64,000 nucleotides of DNA from Pyrocephalus nanus (GCA_038380795.1 CM076276.1:16346001-16410000); one strand, 5' to 3'; positions 1 to 12,942 are shown, numbered from the stretch's first letter. Program-made: numbers and translations. The notes: generated by a model from the sequence alone, not told the origin.

Positions 1-545
1 TAACTCAATCTGATAATCTGAGCAGTTTTTCATTGGTTCTTGAGATTATCTTTAAAATCGGGCACAGTATGCTCTGCTTTATTATGCCACTGCTGCTACT
101 GCATGATCATCAAACCACAAAGCCCAAACTATCAAAGGACAGAAGCAGTGCGAAAAGTGACATTTTCTTTGAGCTGGTAAGACAGTTTAACATATTTCTG
201 TTCCATGCATGCCAGTATCTAATGTTAGGATACATCTACTAAGCTAAGATGTTGAAAAATATATTCTTTACCTAAATGTGGAATTATATATTGTTTCTTG
301 TACTCGAAACCTAGAACAAAGAAATCATGAGAAGGGTCTCTGTGCTTTTGTTCTACTAGTTTGCTAAGCACAAAACAACACTCTTGCAATAATTCTGATG
401 GATTGTGCTCAAAAGAAGGACCACCTTGAAGAAATTATTTTTTAGGTACTCCTCTCTGACTGCAAGAGATTAAGGTAAAGGAATCCAGCCAAAATAGTCC
501 TCAGTGTTTGAGACTTTGCAGGCAAAAATATACTTTTTTAATGTA

Positions 546-565
546 TGTGTGTGTGTGTGTGTGTG
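546..565. repeat. (TG)n microsatellite
   Basis: A run of about ten TG units in otherwise ordinary sequence. It is probably length-polymorphic. Confidence 0.9.
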
Positions 566-995
566 GATATTGCTTTATTGCTGTAGTTGTCCTTTGTAGC
601 AGGTTTTTCTCTCGGATCCAAGTATGTCAAATCTAAAAGTGCAAGGCTCTGTAAGCATCAAATTGTGGGAAAATGTCTCTCCAAAGATGAAGGGAGAAAA
701 GGACTGGTTATATGGTGTTCTCTCTGATAATCTCTGTAGCTGAGAAATCCAACCCTTTTTTCCTTATTCCGCAGCAGTTGGCATTCTGATCATGTGAGTC
801 TGCTTTGTGCACTTGATGTGCTTCTGTCAGGCATGCTCAGAGGCCTAGGTATTAAGAAAGTAGATAATTTATGGCTAAATTTTCTTAAAGGACCTACAGA
901 AGTCTTTCCTTATAGGCAGAAATGGTTGTTCATAATGGGTACCCCTCTAATCACACCTAGTAGGATAAAGGTGAATGTACACTTACGTTAGCCCT

Positions 996-1015
996 AATGG
1001 ATGGATGGATGGATG
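996..1015. repeat. (ATGG)n microsatellite
   Basis: About five tandem ATGG units. The repeat creates several in-register ATGs, which explains the overlapping short reading frames here. Confidence 0.9.
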
Positions 1016-1246
1016 TACCTGTTGGTACAGATGTGCTACTGCTTATCATTGTTTTACTTCATGGGTGCCAGTCAGTGTCCTGCTTTTCTGTAGTGCCTGT
1101 TGGTGCTTCCTCTGGAAGAGATGTAAGCAAAGGAAGGGATTATGGCCAAGGGAGAGAAGGTCATTTATCACTAATTACTAAGATATAATGAATAGAAACA
1201 GTGTTCAAGGGTCCAGGTCTGCTGTGTCTACTCCCACTGTGCATCA

Positions 1247-1296
1247 CGCATAGAATCCTAGAACAGTGTGGGTTGGAAGGGTTCCCTGCCGTGGCT
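1247..1296 (-). mobile_element. CR1 LINE 3'-end scrap
   Basis: The plus strand reads like the reverse complement of an avian CR1 3' end: an ATAGAATCCTAGAA-type octamer tail followed by GGGTTGGAAGGG. Only some 50 bases are recognisable, so this is a very short 5'-truncated and decayed copy. Confidence 0.6.
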
Positions 1297-3679
1297 TATG
1301 CACGCATCTTCATGTCAAATTCTTGCTCATGCTCTTATATGACACTTCACGTTTTGTCAGGCCTTTGTAAAACTAATCTTGTCTTACCTATAATCATCCA
1401 AAAGTCAGAGATGCAAAGGTCCTATTTTGTGTCTGTCCCTTTGAACCTATTATGTTTGTCTACACAATTCTTCTATTTCTCTTCCTCTATCTCATCAAAC
1501 ACAAGCTTCTTGTCCCCCACTCCCAAAGTCACTGGCAGCCTCTCCTTGTCCTGTTGTCATCTCTCCTTTCCCCATCAAGAAGGGAGCTCTATGATGTCAG
1601 CTTCCACCTCCCACTAGATTGCTAAATCACCTCCTCCTAATTATCCTTTATGCTACTGCTTACATATCGAAGGTACTGCCTAGAATTCGCCTGGGCTACC
1701 TCATTCTTTAGGTCTCCCTGTAAAGCTCTGCTTTACTGAGTTGCTAAAACCAAGATGATATCTAGGCTACCCACATGCTGGGACTGTGTTGTCACCTTCT
1801 TGTTCTACTTCCCCTCTCAGTGTTATCTATCAAATAATTTATTTTACCTTATAAATTCTTAAAAGAAAATCTTTTTATTGTGTATTCAGCTGGACCCCAA
1901 ATGTGGGGGTGAATCTGTGAATATGAATTCCTGCTAATAGATCTACCAATAACAGTTAATGATGTGCCTTTCTGTCAGTAAGCAGCTGAGAGCATTTAAA
2001 AGCAGGCAACCTGGCTAAAAAGTTGATTTATCTTCCAGTGCTGGCAGCTGCTGTAACAGCGCCTGGGCTGCTGGTACTGGGCTTCCATCTGAGTTAAGGA
2101 GATTTTGTATTATTTTTTAAGGTACTTAAGAAAGATGTATAGACTACAAGTCTTGCATCATACGTTTAGGCAAGAGGTTCCAGCAATAAAGGTAGTTCCC
2201 CTTTGTACAAATTCTGTACTTTGTTTCTGTCTAATTGTATCTACCTTCAGTGTCCAACAAGTGCATTCTTTCCATCTTTCTCTAGGAGATTTAAAAAAAA
2301 ATTAAATAAAGATTTTTCTCTTATGTGAAATCACCTTGCCATGTAAGATACTTACAGCTGCTGTGAAATTACTATTTAGTGTTTCCTTTGGTTAAGTTAA
2401 ATAGATTTAGTTGGTCTTTAATTGTTGATTTCTGAGGAAAGTTATCCAAGGTTATATCATTCTTATAGCCCTTTTCAGAACCATTTTCATATTGACAGCA
2501 ACTCTCTGTTTAAAGTATGGATCCCAACAGAAGGAATTATTCAATGCTACATGTAGCTACAGTAACATTTCTTTTAACTCATATGCACCCACAATCTGTG
2601 TGTTAGCTCCTCTAATTGCATTAATGTACTGCAGAATCTTGTTCATCTGGTTATGTGCTATTTTCTGAAATAATTTTCTGATAAGCCTTTCAGAATTCAG
2701 TGTTCCAGGACCTACTTATGACTAACATTCATGGCTTCTAACACAAAAATTTGCATTTAAATATGCTGTATTTGTTTCCAGGTGAGCTAGAGAGCGAGAA
2801 ATGTCTGACACATTTCAAACATTGCAGAACTGAACAAAGAACTTCTTGTGTGGGGTGGGGAGAGTTTATAGAATTAATAGCAATTACCTGGAAACGTTCT
2901 GTCCTGGTTTACTTATCTTGACCGATGTTTGTTTATTTGTTTGTGCGCCTGAACAAGTTCTTGTAAGCACATGTATAATTCTACTTAATGCAGCTCTCTC
3001 TATATCATATTTAGTCACTATTACTCTATCTATCTCAGGGATCACATGCAACCCTGATCAGAACGATAAGCAGGAGAGGCTTCATGCCTCCCAGCCTCCT
3101 GCAGCTAAAATCAGCTAATGGTGACACTTCCTCTTGACAACCCACACTCTGAAGAAGGTCTGCAGCAAAACAGAGTGCTTACCAAAAACCCACAGATGAA
3201 GGGGTGGGGAAGTGGTAGCCAGAAAGATTCCTTTTCTCTTGATAAGTTTCTGAAACATTGTAATTATTTTGCTATCCGATTCAGAAAAGGGACACCATAA
3301 GCAGGCACAATCACAGGCAAGAAGTTTTATGTGGATGCTGCTGTCTAGCTTTGTGAAATTCATGACTGGAGGAACTGGTCATGGAGTCCAGTTCCTGCTG
3401 TTGTAGCCATCAGATCACTTAATCCCTTCAGTAAAACAATCCTAATGATTTAAATGTCACAATCCTTGCTAAGCATAGGCTTTTTCTCGCTCACTTCTAT
3501 TCAAGATTACTTCAGATCCTTTGTTGGTTAGAAATCACAATCTTATTCTATAGCCAGGCTATATTTGTTTGATCCCGTGTTAATGCTGTACTTAGTGTTT
3601 CTCCTATGCTGACACACTCTCCCTTTTCCCCAGCTTTTTCTGAGAGATCATAATAATCTCTGGCAAATTTTGGTTGATA

Positions 3680-3797
3680 GTTTTTTGTTTGATTGGGGTT
3701 TTTTGTTTGTTTGGTTGGTTTGGTTTTGTTGGTTTGATTTGGTTTTGGGTTTTTGTTTTTGTGTTTTGTTGTTTTGGCTTTTTTTTTTTTTTTTTTA
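3680..3797. repeat. G/T-rich low-complexity tract ending in poly(T)
   Basis: Irregular TTTG/GGTTT/GTTTT units run for more than 100 bases and end in an uninterrupted T run of about 17. Similar tracts on one or the other strand occur near 30700, 37900, 43130 and 51300. Confidence 0.8.
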
Positions 3798-4950
3798 ATA
3801 ATAACTACCCCAAGCTCTTTTAAGACAGAAAATTCTCACACCCTTACGTTAGCCCAGCCCTAGAGCTCAGTTCAGTGTACGTGCTAGGCAAGCAGTGCAA
3901 AGTGTTCTTCCAAAATTCTTTTTATTTTTCAAGAAAGTGGTTTTGTTTATACTTATTAATGGTCTCTGTCCACAAACTCATTCTATGTTTTCTGGGTTTC
4001 AGGCTCCTTGGAGCATCACACTCCTTGCAGCGGTGCTGGGCTCATTTGCTGATTTCAGGTAACAAGTATTGCAAACCAGAAACACCTTTTAAAAACACCA
4101 TGTATTGCTAAGTAGATCAGGTCCACATCTTCATTAAACTTTGCCATAAAAATATCAAATCAGAAGCTTTCAGTGAAAAAGTATAGTTTTAAATTAAAAC
4201 TTCATCGGGAGAGAATTCATAGAACATAATTTCTGATTAAAAAAAAAAAAGAGTGAGTCCAGCATAACACTGTACAAAGGTAGTGTTCCATATTGCAGAA
4301 GATACACTTCAAACATCCTTACACAACTCTTCAGTAAACTGGGGTAATGACTAGGCCCTAAGTATTCTATATTTCTCAATGAGTGCTTTGACCAGGAGCA
4401 TATCACTTATTCTCTGTTTCTCTTCTCTGAATATGCAGAAATTATGTCTGCTTCAGGAAGCCCCTGAGCTACAGGTGTCTGGAGGCTGAGAATGTTTTCA
4501 GAGAAGAATATGTATGCTCTATTGCTATGATTTTCTCTAAGCATCTGGTTTTGGTTACTGTCAGACTGGGGATACAGGGAAACATGAACATTTTTTCCAA
4601 CCCACTGTGGCTCTCTGATACTCTTAAATTGTCATAAACCAGATGCCAAAAATGCAGGAAGAAGGAAAGATGGAACACTCACCCTTTCACCCACCCTTGA
4701 TCAAATTGCAGAAATTAAAGATTTCCTTGAATGCAGTTTGTGCTTTAGATTCCTGTACAAAGTACTATTTACTGCTATGAGAAGACCAGTTCCTATAGAA
4801 GAAATTATAGCTGAGTTGGTGCCCTCTCTGACAGATTCAAGATAAGCTTGTGTCACACTAACAGAAGCAAGTAGGTAAAGCTTCAACCTGCTGGTACAAA
4901 TACTGACAAAACCACTCCTAAAAATTGTTCTGTTTTAGATATTACCTGTA

Positions 4951-7900
4951 ATGGGAAGAGTTATGTGGCAGCTGGGCCTCGAGCTGTGTATTACTGCTGT
5001 GCTGCTCTTTGGTGGAGGAAGAGGGAGAGGTAAGAGGAGATCAATAGGTTCACTGTAGGAAGACAAGCATATACCTGCCCTCATTTTTCATTCACAGACC
5101 CTTAAATATGCAACCCAAGATCTTGACCTTTCCCAGGTCCCAAGAACTGGTACAGCTGGCTAGAAATGCCAAGCCTAGGGAACTGAGCACATACTAGACA
5201 AGCTAGGCAGCAGAAAAAGCGTAGCCACTGCCCAAGGCCCCTGCCCTAAGATCTTACACTCATCTCATGCAGTGAAGTGTGGTACAAGAGAGGAAGAACA
5301 TAATGGGGAAGATTAGATGCAGTGTCAGTAAAGGAAGCACTAGCAAGTAATTCATTTATTTAATGTACTGAGCAAGGCCTCATCCAGTGATACATGAATC
5401 CAGCTCTGGTCTCCTTTCTCTGCAGAGCTCTCTGGCAGCCTGAGCTGCCTGAATAACTACATGACTACCGTGAGCTGCATGTGGGTGACAGAGAAGCCCG
5501 TGGGCAATGGACCTTTCCACCTGCATTTCACCAAGTAAGAGCCAGATACTGAGAGCTGCCTGTGGCAGCCCCAGCCCTGGCATGGGCAGGACAGCATGGA
5601 AAAGCAGAGATGGGGTCCAGCTGTGGGCTTTGCTCCCTCCACAGCAGGAGGAGACCTGTGGCACAGCTACCTTTGCCAGCCCATCACCCCAGTCCTGGGC
5701 TACCTCGGAAGCTGCTTCCTTTTGTGGGCCCACAGCCTCAGCTGGGGCAGCAGAGGTCCAGTGCACACAGCTGCATGTTCTCCTGCCAGCTCTGGGCAGT
5801 CTGTCCAACCCTTCTGGCAGGTGCCTCAGCACAGGGAGCCTTTCCTTCCTGGCCTTCAGTCCCTGTGATCCGGGAACTTCCAGAGCCTATCCTCCATGAA
5901 GCTACCCAATCAACTTCTAATAATTTCTTGTCTTTTTGCCTAGAAAGTAAACCACTAGTGGTTTAATCTGTATTAATTAGTATATATATACAAGTCCAGT
6001 GAGTTATAAGCTTTAATAACAGATTTACCCAGTGCTGATGAGGCCACATCTCGAGTGCTGGGTCCAGTTCTGGGCCCTTCAGGTCAGGAAGGACATTGAG
6101 GTGCTGGAGGAGGTCCAGAGAAGAGCAACAAGGCTGGTGAAGGGACTTGAGCACAAGTCCTGTGAGGAGAGGCTGAGGGAGCTGAGTTTGTTTAGCCTGG
6201 AGGAGGCTCAGGGGAGACCTCATCACTCTCTACATTGACTTGAAAGGAGGTTGTAGCCAGGTGGGCATCCATCTCTTCTCCCAGGCAATCAGCAGTAGGA
6301 CAAGAGGGCACTGTTTTAGGCTGTGCCAGAGGAGGTTTAGGTTGAATATTAGGAAAAAATTTTTTGCAGAGAGAGTAATCAGACACTGGAATGGGCTGCC
6401 CAGGGAGGTGGTGGATTCACTGTCCCTGGAGGTTTTTAAGATGAGACTGGATGTGGCATCAGTGCCATGGTCTGGTAACCACAGCGGTGTTGGATCAAGG
6501 GTTGGACTTGATGATCTTGGAGGTCTTTTCCAACCTGGTTGATGCTGTTATTCTGTGAATTAGAATATTATCTGAATAGTGTTTCCTCTTAGGAAAAAAT
6601 AGGGTGAATAGTTTGCTATGTGATAGGATAATTCAAGATGAATGTGTTTAGATTATGCAATAACATTGCCTTGACCACCAGTAACTATTACGTGGGGGTA
6701 AGCCACGCTGACATTAGATGCCTCATATTCTGGTAGGGTTAAGTCAAAAATAGCCTAGCTTTAAATAATACTGGGGTTTACATCTATGAAGAAATGCCAA
6801 GCTGATAAACTGTGATATCCTTGTTTCTTGTGGGATCACATGCAAAGTGAAAAATTTGCTAATAAATGGCCAAATCACAAAACAACAAACCAACTTCCAA
6901 CATGTTTTGCTCTCAGCACTGGTGTTTGTTCCTAGCAAGAGACCTTAATGTACAGCTTGTTGCTTCTGTGCTGTGCACTTACAACCAACTCTCTGCCCAC
7001 TTCTTCCCCCCTACCCAGCTGCTTTCCTGGCAATGGCATGCAGCCCTCTCACTTTCAGAGGGAGCAGATACTGGGCTCTGTATGCAGCTCCTGGAGGTCT
7101 CATGCTCTCAGCAGTAAGGTTATGAAGGCATCTCCTTCCCCACTATTCAGCCCTACTATCCGGCCAGCTTTAGGATTGCTTTCCGTGCTCTCTGCACTAA
7201 AGACGTTCATGGTCTTCCAGAGTGTAGTGCTGTGCTAAGCTGCCACATGTTTTTCATGAATTGAAAAAACACTTCATCGTATGACTTAAAAGAAACTCTC
7301 AGCCTTTTTATTCTTCCAGCCTCTGGTCAAAGGGCCACAACGCCAGCTGCAAACTGACTGCCACAGAGAGCATGCAGAATCAGTACCACTGCACAATTCA
7401 TTTGGCCAGCCAAATCTTGGAAACAGATGGTTATAGAGTCTCACTCCAAGGAAACTTCTTTGGACGTAATCACAAATACGTTACCTTTCCAGTGTACAAT
7501 CCCCGCAAGCACAGTAAGTACGAATAAGGGCAGCCATGAGCTGTGGCTCTGCCCAGCAGCTTTGTGGTAGGTCTGATATGCTCTCTAACAAAGGGTGTCT
7601 CAAAGACAGCAAGTGGAAACAATGAAAACAAGCCAGACTGCCCATCCCTGGACAGTGTGCTGTGTGGACTGTAGCAGTGAGGATGAAATCCCTGAGTCTC
7701 TCCATTCTGACCTTCCCAGGACTTTAGAGAGTGCTGGCTCTGGAGCACCTTTCAAGAATACTTTGCATTTGCATCATGTTTTTTCTTGTGCCATAGATAA
7801 TTTACAATTATATTGCCACAACTGTTTGTTCGCTTTGTTGTTTTACTTTTTCCTGAGAAATTATGTAATGAGAAATCAAAGTCATGGATTTAATTGAATG

Positions 7901-10900
7901 TCCCATGGCCTGGTACTTCAGAGAAATGCTCTAGTATCTGAAATCTCAGAGCCTGTCTATATCAGTGGTATGTTGTTAGGGCAGAATCTGACACCCAGAG
8001 TGGTTCTTTGCTTGCAAGATTATCCCCAGAGACTGCTGGAGTTATCATTAATTTATCTCACTTCTGAAGCTGCTGTGATCCAACCTGTAAACTAATTTGG
8101 TTTACTTCTGGTCTTAGTACCGCTCTTTGGACCCAGCTTTATCTTCCAAGACTTTAGTCAGTCTGGTATCATGCATCTCCTTTTGTGATGTTCCAATATT
8201 GTGAAAAAACCTGCCTCTTCTATTTACAGTAAAACTTGATCCACCTTTGAACCTCCAGAGCAATGCCACTGCCAGCAAGTGTCAGATATGGTGGAGTGTG
8301 TGGAATGTGCCTTGGTACCTCGTTGAAATTCTCCAATATGAATTGCAGTATAAGGAGTACAGCATGTCCTGGGAGGTAACTGGATGAGACACACAGTGAT
8401 GCTGCCTTGCTCTCTGGGCACAACAGCCTTGCTAATCAACTCAGGGCTCTCTGCCAGCTGACTCTTTTAAGCCGGCCTTTCTGGTTTCCCATATCAAGTC
8501 TGAAAGATTTTATATAAATCAGTTCTGGAGATCAATAACTCTTCTCATGACCCCTACATTCATAAGTCACCCATCCTCATGCAGGTCCTCTTCATGCATA
8601 TAAGAAAAGAGGATTTGGAAAAGGGAAAAACAAACAAACAAACAAACAAAAAAAGTATTTAAAAGACCATCCCTTCACCCAGCCTCGTTAACAGAAATGC
8701 TTTGTAATACTTTGCAGGTTGCATTGAACAAGACACCATCCAGTTCACTGCCACAGATAGAAATTGAAGCCACAGAACTTCGCAGTGGCATTGCTTACAT
8801 TGCAAGAGTTCGCTGCAAAGTTTCCGAAAATGAGAAATCGTACCACAGTCAGTGGAGTGAGTGGAGCCAGACAACAGTGTTTCAAAGAGCAGGTACAAAG
8901 AATATTGTTTTTATCTTAATTCATTTCATGTCCATATTCCAGAAAAAGGAAGATATGTGGTAAAATGGAGCTTTTCAAAACAGAACTAGCTTTCTTCAAG
9001 TATTCATAGCCAAAATACTTTCCTTGGGGACTTTATCAGCCTGTTTCATTTGCATTGCTTGGTTATTTGGAGTTATATCTTGATTTCCATACTTTTGTTA
9101 AAATATTTGTGCTGTTTTCCTAGATTTACCAAAACTGTCTGAGAAGACTCTAAATACCACTATGCAGCTCTTGTTCATTCCTCTGAGTTTTGGCACTCTA
9201 CTCTATTTATTCTGGAACTGCAAGCTTTCTACAAGGTATGTGATAGTTTTTCATTAAGTTGCCCTTGATCTTTATGGCTTGAAGAGGATAAATCAAGAGT
9301 TTGTTATATCCCTTTTCCTTCCTGTTTCTCCTGCACAAGCTCAGTCATTTTCAAAAGCTCTTTTGACAATCGTGGGACAGGACATATTCCTTGGCTGATG
9401 ATAGTTAATGACCCACTATACAGTCCTTAAGGAGACCAAAGTATCTTTGTGACTCCCAAACTCAGCTAAAACTCGTGGATGAGGGTCTCTTGGAGTAAAA
9501 GAAATTTAAAGCCATGGAAATTTTTTGTTAAGCTTCATACAGATACATTAAAAGTGCAAGTACACAGCAATCCATAAAGGTGGTTAAACTGCTGTCAATG
9601 TTAAGCTACTTGTGACATCCCTGGCAGCAGTCAGTACATAAAATACCAATATAGGCAAGCTAGACTGACTCAGATTCAATTGAGATCAAGCTTACAGAGA
9701 ACAAAGTGGTTTAGAACCTTGGTTCAAGCATCTTCTGCCATGTTTTATGCTGCCACAGCAAAAGTAAATCTCCTACCTCGTTTTTTTTCTGCCTTGACAT
9801 ACATTATTATGCTCCATACACACATCGTTCTTAGAGAAACAGAATACTTGTCGAAACATGATAAAGTATTTTACAGGATAGACACTAATAAATGGGCAAG
9901 AATGTCTGGCAGAACTTCTCTGTCTTCTTTCTTCTTTTGAGAACACACGCGGGATCACTCTCGAGGAGAAAAGACAGCGCAGAAAGAATCGCATCTTGTC
10001 GATATCACCTAGGGGTTTTTCTGCTGAGCCTTTTGCAACTGGACTTGTCTATCTTGCATTAGTCTTTTTAGCCATCAGCGCGCTTGTAGCAAGCGTGGGT
10101 AGAGCCCTTCTCAAATCTGAGTTCGCAAAGCCCAGCCGTGAAAAAAAAAATTAAAGAATTCTCTAAAACACTTCCAGCATCAGTGGTTTAGATCAAGGAA
10201 GTTAATAAACAAATGTTTCAACAGCTTGCTGCATATAATGAGTAATAGACCAGTAATAAGTTTGTGGATATTCCTAAGAAACTTTTAAGACTGCTTCAGG
10301 CTAGAAACATTAAATGCATGCACAGGTAGCAGACAAACGATTGCATGAGATGTCAGAAATCATGATAAGTGTGAGGGTTGCATCCAATCAATAACATGGA
10401 GACAGAATACAGAAAAATTTTCTGGGTTTTTTAAGAGTTGTTTTCTCACTTTAGGGCAAAAAGTCTCACCTGCTTTAACATTCCCACGCCAGCTGCTTTC
10501 TTTCAGCCACTCTATAGTTTGCACAATGGGAACTTCAAGGTAAGAAATAAGTTTAATTTCTTTCTTATGATCCTCAGTTCATGATGGGAGGATTTTTTTT
10601 TCCTGGGATTAATCATTCTAGCTCCTGAGCAGAGCTACTGACAGGTGGTTCTGGTCTTCCTGAGAATTTACAGTTTCTCAGTTTCTTGCTTCCACATACT
10701 AGCTGACCAGCAGAGCTCCTGTCCAACTTCTTACTCCTTAGAAGTAGAACCCCTCTAGTCACTTTGAACTCTGGCTGGACCTAAAAGGTGCATTCTGTCC
10801 TTTCAAAACCAAAACAATACAAGTAGCTTGCATTATATTCTGGAGGTGACATCTTGTAACATTTCTTGTAAAGCTTTGTGAAATTAGCAGCTAGATTCTC

Positions 10901-11557
10901 TACCCTATTGCTCTAACTTGGCCTGTTAGATTTGCACTAAACCTCTGGACTATTTTGCCAAAGCTATATACACAGAATATTTTGGAATAACTATGAAAAA
11001 TGACCAAAACTTATTGATCCCTTCACTAGGACTGGGTTGGACCTAATGAGGCTTGTAGCCAACTTGGAAGAGAAGAGGCCAGGAATTCAGGCAGAGAGAT
11101 TGCAGATAGAGTTTCTGATCTAAACACCCAGGAACTGATTTCCCAGATCTCCTGGAAACCTATGGAAAGCACAAATCTGGTTGCTGCAGAAGAGAAATTT
11201 GTATTTGCCCCAGGTCCAAGCCAGCAATATGTCCCCAGTAGATACGTAAGAGCTGAAGAGGTAGAAGTGAGGCCAGGACTATTGTTTGCACCAAACCATG
11301 CTGATGACACAGTTGGCCTGAAAATCTCTGAAATAATTAAAGACAACTTTGAGAGCCCTTGCATGGGAAGGAATTATTCCTCTCACTCACAGCATGGAAA
11401 GGATGACTTTCCTATGCTTCACAAATCTTTGGAGATAGAAGATGTGTCCTTCAGTGCCAGTGACTATTGCACCTTGTGTGACAATGATACCACAGGAGGT
11501 CTGATTCCTGCTGAACTACTGAAGCTCTCCGATGGCAATAGTCTTGTCAAACAGTAG
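4951..11557 (+). CDS. IL9R: Interleukin-9 receptor (8 coding exons, complete coding sequence)
   Basis: Ligand-binding chain for IL-9, a type I cytokine receptor that pairs with the common gamma chain and signals through JAK1/JAK3 and STATs. Coding exons: 4951-5029, 5426-5534, 7320-7513, 8230-8375, 8718-8892, 9124-9235, 10455-10539, 11030-11557. All have GT/AG sites and join in phase to 475 aa (human about 520). Seen in order: a hydrophobic signal peptide ([11 protein letters not shown] start); D1 cysteines spaced C-x9-C-x-W; a second cysteine pair in exon 3; D2 starting KLDPP; WSEWS in exon 5; a transmembrane helix in exon 6; box 1 IPTPAAFF and then [11 protein letters not shown] in exon 7; and a long tail encoded by one exon. 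The exon 7 string and a terminal YCTL element match the known IL9R family closely, which separates it from IL2RB, IL21R and IL4R. The start is the first ATG after a likely 3' splice site, so a non-coding first exon probably lies upstream. Confidence 0.9.
5535..7319. other. IL9R intron 2
   Basis: Non-coding interval between D1 exons. It is GC-moderate at its left end and contains a CR1 copy around 6028-6559. I see no other structured element. Several reading frames of 90-150 codons overlap exon 2 and the left end on both strands, and I regard them as chance. Confidence 0.7.
6028..6559 (+). mobile_element. CR1 LINE fragment, 5'-truncated
   Basis: A classic avian CR1 3' region. It contains the reverse-transcriptase C-terminal stretch (CTGGAGGAGGTCCAGAGAAG, then GAGGAGAGGCTGAGGGAGCTG), the TGGAATGGGCTGCCCAGGGA segment, a GGACTTGATGATCTTGGAGG segment and an ATTCTGTG-type 3' terminus. 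The coding frame is broken. It lies in the sense direction inside IL9R intron 2. Confidence 0.92.
8627..8655. repeat. (AAAC)n microsatellite
   Basis: About six CAAA units next to short A runs, in IL9R intron 4. Confidence 0.85.
9931..10150 (+). mobile_element. RTE-type LINE 3' end, copy 1 (AviRTE-like), frameshifted
   Basis: About 208 bases match copy 2 at 16932-17150, with about 17 differences counted by eye. In copy 2 this segment encodes the C-terminal basic stretch and Cys/His knuckle typical of RTE-like ORF2 proteins. Here a one-base deletion after the ISPR codons (around 10013) destroys the frame. The copy ends in a run of ten or more A residues instead of the ATG tail of copy 2. It lies in IL9R intron 6, sense orientation. 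The clade assignment rests on the C-terminal motif and the short 3' UTR, and a library match is needed. Confidence 0.6.
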
Positions 11558-12680
11558 AATGATCAGTGACCTTCCCTGAGGAATACTGCCTACAAAGATT
11601 CTTGTGCTCTTCTCTCACCTCCCAACATTGTCTTCCCACGTGGCTTAAATGGTGACTGTGCAGAAAATTGCAAACATGTATAATTTTAAAAATCTTCAAT
11701 TTCTGATGCACTGATGACTTCAAGAGGTTCCTGATTTGATCAGAATTTGTAATTGCTCTATTTAAAGATCATCAGACAGTGGACCTTGGTGTTTATTATC
11801 GTGAATGGCTGTAACTTTTTATTTTGCAATAACTAAGCTTCATGTGCTGCTTTAACAAAAATTTATCTCAAGGTTAAGTAGCTGGGCTGATCTAATGGAG
11901 AAAGATGAAAAGCAAGAACAGCACATGAGTCTTAATTACAATACAGGCCAGGCCTGCTGGCTCTCCAGGGTGATGAGTCCTTTGTCTAACTGCACAACAG
12001 GTACAGCCTTTCTGAGCTGTGTATCTAGAGTTACTTCCTGTCCTAGACACAGAAAATCTATACATGTTGCTTCCTTTCTTTGCATTGGCGACTCTATGTT
12101 GTGTAATGTTTGAAATGGCTGTAAACTTAGCTCTGTGCAATCCATACATTTTACTAGTTCTATGATGAGCCTGATACTTTTTGAGCCTTATAAAAATATG
12201 CAAGGACATAAACAAACATAAATCCAACTGGTCAATCTGCTGTGTGGACTATTATACTATCTAGTTGGAGCCAAAACAGGAGACAAAAATTTTGCCAGAT
12301 GAAATGTTAAAGAATCTGCCTTTTGACCAGGAGGATCTCTTTGAGGAGCAGCATTCAGTAGCCACACATTTTACAATGACAGCATTAATGCCCTAAGCTA
12401 CACAAAAGCTTTTTGCTACTTGGCAGAGTTTCTCTGAGAGGCCTAAAGTGTTACTACAGTCTTAAAATGAGGGAAGGTAGGCTTTCAACAAAGAACTACA
12501 CACCCCTACTGACTCACGCGTCCAACCTATCAGAAGATTACTATCAGTTGTTCTACTCAGCTGCTGAAGAAAAGGACAAAATTATAGAGGAAAGCTGATC
12601 TAAGCTGGCTCTTGTCCTTTTCTGCCTCATCCTTTTGAGTAATGCCTCACAATGCTATGAATTCCTTGACAAATTCAAAT
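11558..12680. other. IL9R 3' UTR and IL9R-PDPK1 intergenic DNA
   Basis: AT-rich sequence after the IL9R stop. I find no perfect AATAAA close to the stop; an A-rich TATAAAAATATG stretch near 12190 is not a convincing signal. No exon is recognised. The PDPK1 CpG island begins at about 12680, so the whole gap from the IL9R stop to the first PDPK1 start codon is only about 1.7 kb. Confidence 0.6.
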
Positions 12681-12934
12681 TGTCTGCTGCAATGGCGTGC
12701 TCGGCGGGGTCCCCACTAGGTCCGGCGGGCTCGGGCCGGGGCGACGCTCGCACACGGCCTGACAGGGCGCCGTTTAACGAGCCCCGCGAGCTCGTGCGGG
12801 CCACGGGACACACAAGGACCTCTCGGAACCGCCGCAGGAGGGAACCCCAGTTCCCAGAGCGAACGCCCGCCCCGGAGCCGCCGTGGCGACGCCCCCCAGC
12901 CTCGGGCTGCGCTCCCGGGGCCCCGCCCGCGAGG

Positions 12935-12942
12935 TGACGTCA
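12935..12942. promoter_or_regulatory. CRE palindrome 1
   Basis: Perfect TGACGTCA, the full CREB/ATF consensus, flanked by G and C to give GTGACGTCAC, in the PDPK1 island about 360 bp upstream of the first start codon. Confidence 0.7.

Larger units (their letters stand above)
1..4950. other. Region upstream of IL9R with no recognisable gene
   Basis: I see no exon, RNA gene or promoter island that I can support. The stretch is AT-rich, with many short chance reading frames, the longest being 138 codons at 1201-1617. It contains a TG microsatellite, an ATGG microsatellite, a CR1 scrap near 1250 and a G/T-rich low-complexity tract near 3700. The upstream non-coding exon and promoter of IL9R may lie here, because the first recognised IL9R coding exon is preceded by a plausible 3' splice site (TGTTTTAG ending about 4938). 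I could not place that exon. Confidence 0.6.

Noticed and set aside
1201..1617. 138-codon frame in the left flank
   Set aside because: No domain and no splice context, and its start overlaps a CR1 scrap.
5380..5966. Frames of 130-150 codons on both strands around IL9R exon 2
   Set aside because: They run through the exon and adjoining GC-richer intron in the wrong frames. The real exon is 5426-5534.
6240..6542. 100-codon frame reading like a reverse-transcriptase tail
   Set aside because: Remnant of CR1 ORF2 in a 5'-truncated copy, not a gene.
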